A stretch of 64,000 nucleotides of DNA, from assembly GCF_041320275.1 (NCBI RefSeq), contig NZ_CP162023.1, positions 4,216,001-4,280,000 of the forward strand, written 5' to 3'. Positions 1 to 10,549 of this stretch are shown here, in pieces (position 1 is the first letter of the stretch; the number at the start of each line of letters is the position of its first letter). Position numbers and translations under genes: made by a program. The notes below the pieces were generated by a model that saw only the letters and a program-made list of their open reading frames with translations, did not search any database and was not told the DNA's origin. Source of the stretch: Mumia sp. Pv4-285. Its GTDB lineage: Bacteria > Actinomycetota > Actinomycetes > Propionibacteriales > Nocardioidaceae.

Positions 1-632
1 CTCGACCCGCGGACCTGCCGGTCGAGGCTCTCCAGCGCGGAGCGCGAGAACCAGAACGTACGCCCGCCGCTGCGGAACTCCAGCGTCGCGTCGGCCGACC
101 CAGGTCGTACCCACATGATCTGCCCGAGCGAGACGTTGATCGCCGCGTGCTGCACGCCGAGGTCCTCGGCGTCGTCGCTCAGCTGGACCTGCAGTCCCTT
201 CTTGCTGGTGACCGGGGTCGGCGGGAGATCGGCACGCGAAGGCGCTGTGACGTCGTCGACGAAGTGCGAACCGCTGTCGGTCCCGGCGGCGGTGGCTGTG
301 TACTCGGCGTACCGGAGGTCCTCGCCGCTCTCCGACTCCGACGGCAGCGACGCACGGAAGCTGCCGTCGTCGCCGGCGGTCACGCTCACCGAGGTCCGAT
401 CACCGTCCTCGGCCAGCGCCGCGCTGGAGGCCGACACCTCCACGGTCGCACCTGCCGCCGCCTGACCCGTGACCGCGACGTCGTTGCTCCCGTACGTGAC
501 ACCCGTGATCGTCGGGGCCTGTGCGGCCGTGGTGGGGGCCGCCCACGCGGCCTCCGCCGGCGGGAGCGCCGTGGCTGCCAGCGTCGCCGCAGCGACGCCG
601 GCAGCCACGAGGGCCGTTCTCAGGAGATCCAC
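1..632 (-). CDS. Secreted DUF5722-like protein, N-terminal part (runs off window)
   Basis: Reading from GTG at 632 the frame stays open to base 1, so only about 210 N-terminal residues are present. Residues 1-30 form a signal peptide (basic start, Ala-rich core). A short beta-rich domain with acidic loops follows, then the segment around KKGLQVQLSDDAEDLGVQHA and AAINVSLGQIMW. That pattern is what I recall at the start of DUF5722 proteins, which often sit beside alpha-L-rhamnosidase genes in actinobacteria. The GTG overlaps the stop of the upstream rhamnosidase gene by 13 bp, suggesting translational coupling. No strong Shine-Dalgarno is visible; GTG at 617 is an alternative start. The family assignment is from memory of the motif and is moderate; secretion and operon membership are well supported. 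Confidence 0.6.
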   Translation of the reverse strand, partial: MDLLRTALVAAGVAAATLAATALPPAEAAWAAPTTAAQAPTITGVTYGSNDVAVTGQAAAGATVEVSASSAALAEDGDRTSVSVTAGDDGSFRASLPSESESGEDLRYAEYTATAAGTDSGSHFVDDVTAPSRADLPPTPVTSKKGLQVQLSDDAEDLGVQHAAINVSLGQIMWVRPGSADATLEFRSGGRTFWFSRSALESLDRQVRGS

Positions 633-3600
633 GAGATGTCGTCGATCTGGAACCGGTGACCCCACGCCGTGGTCGACCCGATGCCCTGGAAGACGATCTC
701 GATCTCCTTGACGGCACTGCGTCCTGCCCAGCCGGCCAGATCGACGTCGAGCGTGTTCCAGGAGTCGGGGTTGACCGAGAGCACCTTCTCCAACGGTTCA
801 CCCGCCTCCGGCACCAGCCGCACGGTGGCCTGGTAGCCGGTGGCGCCCGGAAGGCCGCCGTACGCGTCCAGGTGCGCCACGAACGACGACGCCTCCGACA
901 GGTCGAGCGGCGCCTCCGGGACGTAGCGGACCGACCTCGGCTGGTTGCCCGGGCGAGCCGGGACGACAGCCTCCAGTGCTCCGCTCCCCGCGTACGGGCG
1001 GCCGGGCGCGTTGGCGAAGCTGCTGACCTGGTTGACGGCCGAGACGTTCTGTCCGGCGCTCCACCCGTCGGTCCCGTCCTCGAAGTCGGACAGGACGACC
1101 GTCTTGCGCAGCTTGACCACTGAGCTGTCCTGCACGCTCTCCTCGCCGTCCTCGCCGCGGTAGGTGAGCTTGGCCCCGATCTCGAACTCGCCGCTCGAGA
1201 CGCCGTCGGGAACCAGGACGAAGAAGCGGTACGACTTCTCGATCGGCGCCCCGTCGGAGTCGAGCGACACGGGCCGCTCGGTCGCCGAGACCTTCCAGCC
1301 CTCCGGAGCGGAGACCTCGAGGGTGCCCTTGAACGTCCTCGCTGCCTTGGCGGTGACGACGGCGTCGAACGCCTGCATCGCGCCGGGCTCGACGACCGCC
1401 GAAGTCGGGGACATCACGAGGGACGCCTCGGTCGCGGCGCTGTCGCGCAGGCTCGCCCGCACGACGTGGTCGCCGGCGCCGAGTCCACGGACGACCGCAT
1501 AGCCGTCGTCGTCGATCTCCGCGTCGACGCGCTTGCCGTCGACCGTCACCGTCGCCTTCCGACCATCGGTCGGAAGCGCGACCTCGGCGGTGGTGCCGCC
1601 GGGGACGCTCACCTCGGTGCTGAACGCGTCCTTGCTCCGCTCCCACGACGTCTCGATCGCGCCGTGTGGTGTCGGGACGGTGCCCTCGGCCCACGAGAGC
1701 GAGCCCGGCTGCGGACGCACCTCGAACGACGAGAACCCGGCCCCGGTCGGCTCCACGCCCAGCACCTGCGTCGTCATGCTGACCGTCGGTCCGGCCGCCC
1801 AGCCGTGCGCGAGGCTGGAGAACTGCCCGAGGTTGGGTCGGCCGTTGGCCTGGACGTGCTCCCAGAAGGTGGAGCCGGTGTCCTGGTCGAGCATCCAGCC
1901 CCAGAACCGCTTCATGAGGGTGAAGCCCGACTCCTGGTCCATCGCCGTCGCACCGGGTGCGGTGAGGCGCGCATCGACCTCGAACCAGCTCGGCAGCGGC
2001 GCGTGGAATGCCGGCAGCGAGGCGTTCGGCGTGCTCGGCGAGATCGTCAGCGCACCACGGTCGTTCCACGAGCTGGTGCGCAGGTAGCGCATCGCCCGCG
2101 ACGCCTTCTCCTCCGACGCGACCCCGGCCAGCACGGCCATCGCGTTGCCGTCCTGCGGGTACGCGCCCGGCGACTCGGTGGAGAGCCGGTACGCGCCGAC
2201 CTCCTCGTCCCACAGCGCCTCGTCCACCGTCGTACGAACCTCGCTCGCGCGCTTCTCGTAGGTCGCAGCGTCGTCGGCCGCCGCGGCGACAGGGGCGAGC
2301 TCGGCCATCTGGGTGAGGTTCTTCACGTAGAGCGCGTTGAGATAGGTCTCGTGGCCGCAGTCGCTGTAGCCGTAGTGACCGCACGAGCCCGCCGCCGCGA
2401 ATCCGACCAGGCCCGACTCGTCACGTTGCTTCTCCACCCAAGCCACCGCGCGCTCCATCGCCGGCCACCACTTCTTCAGGTAGGCGGTGTCGCCGGTCCA
2501 GCGGTAGTGCTCGGCCATGTTGCTCACGAACCACAGGACGTACTCGCCGTAGTGGCGCAGCTCGTTCCGGTTGTGCTCACCGACGAGGCTCGCGGCCGGC
2601 ATGTAGCCGTCCTCGAGCTGCTGGCCGGCGAGGCTGTCCAGCGAGTTCTCGACGGCGTCCAGGTCGTACGTGCTGACGTAGGAGACGGGGTCCTGCACTG
2701 CCAGGTCGCCCTGCCAGACGATCCGGTCGCGCTTGCCCGCGTCGAAGATGACGTCCTTGTCGGGATCGGCGCCCGGCACGACGTCGTCGGCGTGGTCGCC
2801 CTCCCCCTTCTCGTACGGCCACGACTTCGCGGTGTCGGGACGGTCGGTGTTGAGCTGGACGGTGTACGCCCCGGCGTACCAGATCCTGTTCAGCTCGTCG
2901 TCGCTGGACAGGAAGTGGCCGGCATAGTCCGCCAGGTCGTCGCCCTGGCCCTGCGCAGCGGTGAAGCTCATCGACACCGCGTCGACGTCGACCCAGCCCG
3001 GGCTGTCGAGGAAGAGCGTCGCGTAGCGGTAGCCGCCGCGCAGCTCGGGATCCTCGACGTCGGCGGGCAGCTTCGCGTCCGCGATCGGCAGAGCGTGGCT
3101 GTCGGTGTCCTCGGTGTAGGCGTTGCCGGGGAACCCGTTCCAGATGTTGGCGGTGTCGCACCCGGGGGCGTGCTCGGTCTGGCCGTTGTTCTGGCCGGTC
3201 CACCGCGCGAGGTACTCGATGGACTCGCTGTAGCAGACCCGGAGCCCCGGCCGGTCCTTCGACGCACCGGCCACACGGACACGCACCGGGCCGGAGACCT
3301 CCTTGCCGAAGTCCACGATGACCATCGGCGAGGTCGTACGGTCTCCGTCGCCGGAGATCCGGACGCTCTTGCCGTCACGCCTGAGGAGGTTGGCGGGCTT
3401 CCCCGTGACCTCTCCTCCTCGCTCGATGACCTCGTGCACACCGGCTGCGTCGACGGACCGGTCGGTCGGCGCGAGGACGTAGTCCTTCCACCGCCCCTTG
3501 GTCGGCCTGTAGCTGTCGCTCTCCCAGGCCTTGCCCGGGGTGCCGGCTCCGTGCGAGGGGCCAGGGGACGGCGCTGCGGCGACCGACGACCCGACGCCGG

Positions 3601-3664
3601 CCACGGCGAGAACCGCGACGAGGCCGAACGCACTCAGCATGCTCGTCGTACGGGATGGAGACAT
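620..3664 (-). CDS. Secreted GH78-like alpha-L-rhamnosidase with C-terminal NEW3-like and carbohydrate-binding-like domains
   Basis: 1014 aa. Residues 1-30 are a signal peptide ending in an Ala-rich site. The middle carries an N-terminal beta domain and an (alpha/alpha)6 barrel typical of GH78, with KRDRIVWQGD at residues 311-320 and later HYGEYVLWFVSNMAEHY. The classical Bacillus-type motif is RDERLGWTGD; here the Glu position is Arg, as in a subgroup of GH78-like enzymes. The barrel is followed by the beta-sandwich that normally closes GH78, then a NEW3-type immunoglobulin-like domain (about residues 735-830) and a jelly-roll CBM-like domain (about 850-1014, starting VVLSDFEDGTDGWS). Expected role: removal of terminal L-rhamnose from an extracellular polysaccharide. 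It sits 2 bp after a second GH78-like gene and overlaps the DUF5722-like gene, so the three form one operon. Confidence 0.85.
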   Translation of the reverse strand: MSPSRTTSMLSAFGLVAVLAVAGVGSSVAAAPSPGPSHGAGTPGKAWESDSYRPTKGRWKDYVLAPTDRSVDAAGVHEVIERGGEVTGKPANLLRRDGKSVRISGDGDRTTSPMVIVDFGKEVSGPVRVRVAGASKDRPGLRVCYSESIEYLARWTGQNNGQTEHAPGCDTANIWNGFPGNAYTEDTDSHALPIADAKLPADVEDPELRGGYRYATLFLDSPGWVDVDAVSMSFTAAQGQGDDLADYAGHFLSSDDELNRIWYAGAYTVQLNTDRPDTAKSWPYEKGEGDHADDVVPGADPDKDVIFDAGKRDRIVWQGDLAVQDPVSYVSTYDLDAVENSLDSLAGQQLEDGYMPAASLVGEHNRNELRHYGEYVLWFVSNMAEHYRWTGDTAYLKKWWPAMERAVAWVEKQRDESGLVGFAAAGSCGHYGYSDCGHETYLNALYVKNLTQMAELAPVAAAADDAATYEKRASEVRTTVDEALWDEEVGAYRLSTESPGAYPQDGNAMAVLAGVASEEKASRAMRYLRTSSWNDRGALTISPSTPNASLPAFHAPLPSWFEVDARLTAPGATAMDQESGFTLMKRFWGWMLDQDTGSTFWEHVQANGRPNLGQFSSLAHGWAAGPTVSMTTQVLGVEPTGAGFSSFEVRPQPGSLSWAEGTVPTPHGAIETSWERSKDAFSTEVSVPGGTTAEVALPTDGRKATVTVDGKRVDAEIDDDGYAVVRGLGAGDHVVRASLRDSAATEASLVMSPTSAVVEPGAMQAFDAVVTAKAARTFKGTLEVSAPEGWKVSATERPVSLDSDGAPIEKSYRFFVLVPDGVSSGEFEIGAKLTYRGEDGEESVQDSSVVKLRKTVVLSDFEDGTDGWSAGQNVSAVNQVSSFANAPGRPYAGSGALEAVVPARPGNQPRSVRYVPEAPLDLSEASSFVAHLDAYGGLPGATGYQATVRLVPEAGEPLEKVLSVNPDSWNTLDVDLAGWAGRSAVKEIEIVFQGIGSTTAWGHRFQIDDISWIS

Positions 3665-3666
3665 CG

Positions 3667-6174
3667 TCAGCTCCTCGTGATCGTCAGTGTGGTGTCACCG
3701 GTGAGGCCGGTGACGGTGAAGATGCCGTCTTCGTACGCAGCGTCGACCTTGCGGCCGTCGACGCTGACCTGGGCGGTGCGGTCACCCGGCACGCGAATCG
3801 AGTAGGTGCTGCCCACCGGTGCTTCGACCGCGACCTTCAGCGACCGCCGGCTCTGCTTCCAGGCCGCACGGATCGTGCCTTCGGGCGTCGGGACCTCCCC
3901 CTGGGCCCAGTCGAGGTCGTCGGGGACGGTCGGGGCGACCTCGAACTCGCGATACGCCGCCTCGGTCGGGGTCACGCCGAGGACCTCCTCGGTGAGGAAG
4001 TTCGTCGGCTCGGCCGCCCAGCCGTGGCTCTGGCTCGTGTAGGCACCGAGGCCGAGTCCACCCTCGGGCGAGACCGTCTCCCAGAACGTCTTGGTGCTGT
4101 CGGGTCCGTCGAGCATGTGGCCCCACGTGCGTTCGAGCACGCTCACCGCACCGTCGACGTCGCCCGCCGCCGCGTACGCCTGCAGCTCGTGACCGGAGAC
4201 GAACGGGCTGATGTAGTCGGGCACCGCGGTTCCCTCGGTCGTCTCGACACCTCGGTCGCCGTTGGGCGTGGCGAGGTTGCTCTCGACGTAGTCGAGGATC
4301 CGCTCGCTCCGCTCCGCACCGGCGACACCGGTGACGATCGCGAGCGCGTTGGCGTCCAGCGGGTGGGCGTCGGAGCCGGCGATGGCCCGGAAGGCCCCCA
4401 CCTCGTCGTCCCACAGGGTGCTGCCGACGGCCTCGGCCGTACGGTCGGCCGCCTCGGTCCAGGTGGTCGCGAAGTCGGTCTTGCCGAGCTCCTCGGCAGC
4501 CTTGGCCGCAGAGCGCAGCCCCAGGACGTACACGAGGTTGTTGTAGGCCTCCTTGCCCGACTGCGAGTAGCCCCAGTGTCCGGCTGCCGCGGCCGGGACG
4601 TTCCACAGACCGTCGTCGCCCACGTTGCCCTCGAACCACGCGACGTTGCCCTCGAGAGCGTCGAACCACTTCGTCAGGAACGCCTTGTCGCCGGTGTGGA
4701 GGTAGTGGGTCCAGTAGTTCTGCATCCACCAGGCGGCGTACTCGCCCCAGCTGAACGTGAACCCTGCGGGCTCGGGGAGGTAGACGCCGGGGATCTGCCC
4801 GTTTTCGGCCGGGTGGTCGGCGAACCACTCGACCGCGTTCTTGGCCGGCTCGGTCTGGCCCGTGGTCAGGTACGACACGGTGTTGGACACGACGTTGTCG
4901 CCGCCCCAGTCGTAGCGGTCGCGCTTGGCGCCGTCGCTGAGGAAGACGTCTCCCTGCGCGACGACCTGGTCGTTGCGGACCGGGCCGGGCGTCGCCGGGT
5001 AGGGGCGTCCGGTGTCGGAGGCGATCGTCGACATCTGCGTCGTGTAGGCGCCTGCGTACCAGAGCTCGTTGAGCTGGTCGTCGCTGGAGAGGAACGAGCC
5101 CGCGTAGTCCGAGGGATCGGGGTTCGTCGGGTCGGCGGTGAACTCGAGCTCGAGGTCCGAGAGCGTGGCCTCCCCCGGGCTGTCGAGGAACACCATCAGG
5201 TAGCGGAAGCCGCCGCGGATGACCTCGTCCGAGACTTGTCCATCGTCGTCGAGGTCGAAGTAGTGCGTCTCGGTCGCGATGCCGGACGGGTCCTGGCTGA
5301 AGTCGGAGGACGACGTCATGTAGGTGTCGGACTCGCTGAACGCCAGCCCCAGACGCGGCGCGCCCTCGACGTCGGACGCCCGCAGCGAGATCGTGCCGCC
5401 GACCTCCTGGCCGAAGTCGTAGATCACGTACGGCTTGGAGAAGAAGCCCGACTCGAGGCGGGTCTTGCCGCGGCCCGCTGCCCCGTCGGGGTTCTTCGCG
5501 GCCCCGCCGTAGCCGGGCTCGGAGGCTGCCGCGCGTGTCCCGTTCGTCCACACGCCCGCGATGCGTGCACCGTCCCCGGGGTTCTCGAGGTTGCGGAACG
5601 TGACCTCGACGGTGTCGGAGTCCGCCAGCCGCGCGGGGACGCGCACGTCGTAGTGCGTGGCGCCGATCGGCCGACCCTGCGCGGCGTAGAGGTCGAGCTC
5701 GCGCGTGCGGACGACCGTCCCGTTCACGAGGACCTCGTAGCGGGCGGCTGCGCTTCCGGCCTCCTCGACGCGGAGGTCGAACGACCGTCGGGCCGGGACG
5801 CGCATCGTGTAGGAGAAGTGGCCGCCGGCCACCCCCGTACCGGCTCGTCGGACTCGCACGCCCCCCACGAGCGCGGTGTCGCTCGTGCCGACGTCCAACG
5901 CGTGCGCGGACGTCTCCGAGGTCGACGACGCCGCGGTCACGTAGTCGTGGTTCACGTCGCTGCTCTGGGCGACGCGCACGGGTCGCACCGTTCGCGAGCT
6001 CGGCGCGAGGATGTAGTGGTCGGCCTTGGACAGCGACGGCAGGCCGAGCAGCCCCGACCTCTTGTCCGGCTCTCGACCGGTGACGCCGTCGGCGGCCACC
6101 GGCACACCGATCGCGGCGACGAGTGCCGTCGTCGCGATCAGGACGGATGTCTTGGCTCTTCTCGGACTCTGCAC
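3667..6174 (-). CDS. Secreted GH78-like alpha-L-rhamnosidase, first gene of the operon
   Basis: About 835 aa from GTG 6174, which has GGGGGAG just upstream; GTG 6186 is an alternative, and the frame is open further to a TTG at 6219 that would not give a good signal peptide. Residues after a short basic stretch (SPRRAKTS) form a hydrophobic signal or anchor. A beta-rich N-terminal half with two carbohydrate-binding-like sandwiches precedes the (alpha/alpha)6 catalytic barrel. KRDRYDWGGD (about residues 417-426) aligns with the GH78 acid motif and, as in the neighbour, has Arg where Bacillus RhaB has Glu. A GH78 C-terminal beta domain ends the protein; the extra C-terminal domains of the neighbour are absent. 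A 12-bp CG-centred palindrome lies at the likely promoter or leader. Confidence 0.83.
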   Translation of the reverse strand: MQSPRRAKTSVLIATTALVAAIGVPVAADGVTGREPDKRSGLLGLPSLSKADHYILAPSSRTVRPVRVAQSSDVNHDYVTAASSTSETSAHALDVGTSDTALVGGVRVRRAGTGVAGGHFSYTMRVPARRSFDLRVEEAGSAAARYEVLVNGTVVRTRELDLYAAQGRPIGATHYDVRVPARLADSDTVEVTFRNLENPGDGARIAGVWTNGTRAAASEPGYGGAAKNPDGAAGRGKTRLESGFFSKPYVIYDFGQEVGGTISLRASDVEGAPRLGLAFSESDTYMTSSSDFSQDPSGIATETHYFDLDDDGQVSDEVIRGGFRYLMVFLDSPGEATLSDLELEFTADPTNPDPSDYAGSFLSSDDQLNELWYAGAYTTQMSTIASDTGRPYPATPGPVRNDQVVAQGDVFLSDGAKRDRYDWGGDNVVSNTVSYLTTGQTEPAKNAVEWFADHPAENGQIPGVYLPEPAGFTFSWGEYAAWWMQNYWTHYLHTGDKAFLTKWFDALEGNVAWFEGNVGDDGLWNVPAAAAGHWGYSQSGKEAYNNLVYVLGLRSAAKAAEELGKTDFATTWTEAADRTAEAVGSTLWDDEVGAFRAIAGSDAHPLDANALAIVTGVAGAERSERILDYVESNLATPNGDRGVETTEGTAVPDYISPFVSGHELQAYAAAGDVDGAVSVLERTWGHMLDGPDSTKTFWETVSPEGGLGLGAYTSQSHGWAAEPTNFLTEEVLGVTPTEAAYREFEVAPTVPDDLDWAQGEVPTPEGTIRAAWKQSRRSLKVAVEAPVGSTYSIRVPGDRTAQVSVDGRKVDAAYEDGIFTVTGLTGDTTLTITRS

Positions 6175-6187
6175 GAGCTCCCCCACA

Positions 6188-6199
6188 TGAATCGTTTCA
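6188..6199. promoter_or_regulatory. Candidate LacI-type operator before the rhamnosidase operon
   Basis: TGAATCGTTTCA is a near-perfect palindrome with a central CG, the layout typical of LacI-family operators (TGAANCGNTTCA). It lies 14-25 bp upstream of GTG 6174, where a bound repressor would block the promoter or the leader. No LacI gene is in the window, so the regulator is unknown. Confidence 0.45.
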
Positions 6200-6303
6200 A
6201 TGTGACGTGGTTCACTCAATCAGTGCAGGGTTGCATCGCACAACCTTCGTGTCCGGATCCGGCCACACGCCTGGATGGCGCAATTCTCCGTTGGCCGGCC
6301 GGG

Positions 6304-6705
6304 TCAGCTCCGGCGGGAGCGGCGTACGACGAAGGTCTGCGCCTCGGTGAAGCGCACCGGGAGGTTGCGCACCGGGGTCGACGCAGCGCGAGACTCCAGC
6401 TCGGCCTCGAGCTCGGCGACGCGCATCCGCAGTGCGTGGACCTGGTTCTCGAGCGCGAGGACGCGCTTGACGCCCTCGAGCCCGAGACCCTCACCGGTCA
6501 ACTGGGCGACCGCGCGCAACAGCTCGACGTCGTGCAGCGAGTAGCGGCGTCCCCCGCCGCCGGTCCGTGCCGGACTCACGAGCCCCAGACGGTCGTACGT
6601 GCGCAGGGTCTGCGGATGCAGGCCCGACAGCTCGGCCGCCACGCTGATCACGAAGACCTTGGCCTCCGGACCCGGCGGGACGAAGTCGCCGCTGCCGACC
6701 ATCAC
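6304..6705 (-). CDS. hspR: Heat-shock repressor HspR (MerR family)
   Basis: 133 aa. An N-terminal MerR-type winged helix ([20 protein letters not shown], then [15 protein letters not shown]) is followed by a heptad-like coiled coil ([20 protein letters not shown]). In actinobacteria HspR binds the HAIR inverted repeat and uses DnaK as co-repressor. The gene is last in dnaK-grpE-dnaJ-hspR and its start overlaps the dnaJ stop (GTGATGG: GTG at 6705 or ATG at 6702). Length and order match the usual actinobacterial operon, so autoregulation through the HAIR box upstream of dnaK is expected. Confidence 0.95.
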   Translation of the reverse strand: MMVGSGDFVPPGPEAKVFVISVAAELSGLHPQTLRTYDRLGLVSPARTGGGGRRYSLHDVELLRAVAQLTGEGLGLEGVKRVLALENQVHALRMRVAELEAELESRAASTPVRNLPVRFTEAQTFVVRRSRRS

Positions 6706-7841
6706 GCGCCTCCGCCGAGCATCGCCGCCCGCGGGTCGTCGCCGTCACGAGCGGCACGGAAGGCCTCGACCGCGGCACGCTCGTCGTCCGACAGCGGCGA
6801 CGGCACCTGCACCTCGATCGTGACGAGCAGGTCTGCCTTCGTGCCGTCCGCGCGCGGGGCGCCCTTGCCACGAGCGCGGAACGTCCGGCCGTTGGGCGTG
6901 CCTGCGGGGACCTTCAGCCGGACCGGCGCCCCGTTGAGCGTGGGGACGGAGATCTCGGCACCGAGCGCGGCCTCGTCGAACGTGACCGGCACGGTGATCG
7001 TGAGGTTGTCGCCCTTGCGGCCGAACAGCCGGTGCGTCTCGACGTGGACCGAGACGTAGAGGTCGCCGTTCGGGCCGCCGTTCTCACCCTTCGTGCCCTT
7101 GCCCTTGAGGCGGATGCGCTGCCCGTCCTTGACGCCGGCCGGGATCCGGACCTGCATCGTGCGGGACGACGCCGCGCGGCCGGACCCGTGGCAGGTGGTG
7201 CACGGGTCGTCGACCACGAGGCCGCGGCCGCGACACATGTCGCACGGCTCGGTCATCGCGAACAGACCGCCCGAGGCACTGGTCTGCATGCCGCTGCCCT
7301 CGCAGTGCGGACAGACCCGCGGAACGGTGCCGGCCTTGGCACCGGTGCCGTGGCAGGTCGAGCAGGGCTCGTCGCTCGTCGTCCGAAGCGGGACGGTGAC
7401 TCCCGAGATGGCGTCGTCGAAGGAGAGCGTCGCCTCGGTCTCGACGTCGGCGCCGCGGCGGGCGGGGGCACTGCGGGTGCGGGTGGTGCCGCCACCGCCG
7501 AACATCCCGCCGAGCAGGTCCGAGAAGTCGAACCCACCGGTCGTCGTGCCGCCGCTGGGGAAGCCGAAGCCGCCGCTCGTGCCGGCACGGGGGAACCCTC
7601 CGCCGGAGGAGAACATCGCCCGCTGCTCGTCGTACTCCTTGCGCTTGTCCGGGTTGGACAGCACGGAGTACGCCTCGGAGATCCCCTTGAACTTCTCCTC
7701 GGCAGCGGTGTCACCGGGCTTCGCGTCGGGGTGGTGGTCCCGTGCGAGCTTGCGGTACGCCTTCTTGATGTCGGACGCACTCGCGTCCTTCGAGACTCCG
7801 AGGATCTTGTAGAAGTCCTTCTCGAACCACTCGTTGTTCAC
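6702..7841 (-). CDS. dnaJ: Co-chaperone DnaJ
   Basis: 379 aa. J domain at residues 9-75 with the HPD signature in [15 protein letters not shown], a Gly/Phe-rich linker (about 85-140), a zinc-binding region with four CxxCxGxG modules ([32 protein letters not shown]), and two C-terminal substrate-binding beta domains. It stimulates DnaK ATPase and delivers unfolded clients. GTG start at 7841 is preceded by GAGGAGG. It lies 34 bp downstream of grpE, and the stop overlaps the hspR start. Confidence 0.97.
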   Translation of the reverse strand: MNNEWFEKDFYKILGVSKDASASDIKKAYRKLARDHHPDAKPGDTAAEEKFKGISEAYSVLSNPDKRKEYDEQRAMFSSGGGFPRAGTSGGFGFPSGGTTTGGFDFSDLLGGMFGGGGTTRTRSAPARRGADVETEATLSFDDAISGVTVPLRTTSDEPCSTCHGTGAKAGTVPRVCPHCEGSGMQTSASGGLFAMTEPCDMCRGRGLVVDDPCTTCHGSGRAASSRTMQVRIPAGVKDGQRIRLKGKGTKGENGGPNGDLYVSVHVETHRLFGRKGDNLTITVPVTFDEAALGAEISVPTLNGAPVRLKVPAGTPNGRTFRARGKGAPRADGTKADLLVTIEVQVPSPLSDDERAAVEAFRAARDGDDPRAAMLGGGA

Positions 7842-7875
7842 GAGACCACCTCCTCACATCGGTGCTTCGTACGGA

Positions 7876-8477
7876 TTATTCGGCCTTCTCGGCATCGGAC
7901 ACCTCGGCGGCGTCGGCGACCTCGGGCTCGGCCTCGGCCTGCGGCTCGCTGCCGTCGTGCTCGACGACGGCGACCCGTGCCGGACGAAGGACCTTGTCAC
8001 CCACGCGGTAGCCGACCTGCATGATGGCGTCCACGGTCGGCTCGCCTTGCGGGGCGTCCGCGTCGAGGCGGTGCATCAGAGCCTCGTGGAGCATCGGGTC
8101 GAACACGTCGCCGTGCTGCCCGAACGCCTCGAGCCCGTGAGCGCCGGTCGCCTGGACCAGCGAGTCGGCGACGGCCTTGAAGCCGCCCTCGAGCTCGCCG
8201 TGGTCACGGGCGCGGTCGATGGTGTCGAGGACCGGGAGAAGCGACGCGAGGACGCTCGCCGCGGCGTTCACCCGCTGGACCTCGCGGTCACGGTCGACCC
8301 GGCGCTTGTAGTTGACGTACTCGGCCTGCAGACGCTGCAGGTCGGCCGTCCGCTCGGCGAGCTGCTGACCGAGATCACCCATGTCAGCGGCGCCTTCGAC
8401 GTCGGTCGGCTGCGCGTCAGGCCCGGGGGCCGGAGCAGTCTCCTGCTCCGGCACCTCCGACTCACCGAACTCGTTCG

Positions 8478-8481
<4 letters not shown>
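7876..8481 (-). CDS. grpE: Nucleotide exchange factor GrpE
   Basis: 201 aa. An acidic low-complexity N terminus is followed by the long coiled-coil helix ([20 protein letters not shown]) and the C-terminal beta domain with the conserved [18 protein letters not shown] motif. It drives ADP release from DnaK. GTG 8481 overlaps the dnaK stop in a GTGA arrangement, so translation is probably coupled. The C terminus carries a short acidic Ala/Glu-rich tail, common in actinobacteria. Confidence 0.97.
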
Positions 8482-10319
<1,838 letters not shown>

Positions 10320-10379
10320 GAGTTCCTCCTGATGGATCGCGGGGCGGGTTCGTGGCCCGCCGTCTACCAGCACTCGTAA

Positions 10380-10400
10380 GTTGAGTCTGATCGTATCAAC
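10380..10400 (-). promoter_or_regulatory. HAIR operator (HspR-associated inverted repeat)
   Basis: On the plus strand GTTGAGT, a 7-bp spacer and TATCAAC match the actinobacterial HAIR consensus CTTGAGT-N7-ACTCAAG in spacing and in most arm bases; a wider pairing AAGTTGA/TCAACTT also exists at 10378-10402. It lies upstream of dnaK in the intergenic region shared with the divergent AraC-type gene, so it may overlap both promoters. Confidence 0.8.
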
Positions 10401-10549
10401 TTAGGTGAGCGCGGCTTCATTCCCACCGTAGCGCGAGCGTTTTGCAGCCTCACGCCGGGGACAGGCATCCTCTTTCGCACACCGCCCCTGAATGGCAGGA
10501 TCTTGTCTATCATCAAGTAACTGTCACCGCCGAGGTGGAGGTCCACCGG

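Noticed and set aside
6248-6269. Palindrome CCGGATCCGG flanked by CGTGT/ACACG after hspR
   Set aside because: Could be a terminator, but the loop is too small for a good hairpin and no other support exists.
3655-7059. 1134-aa plus-strand ORF opposite rhamnosidase, hspR and dnaJ genes
   Set aside because: Antisense shadow of well-supported genes. The same applies to long frames opposite dnaK (8769-10379), the AraC/MBL genes (10364-12916) and the GH3/ABC genes (29567-32992).
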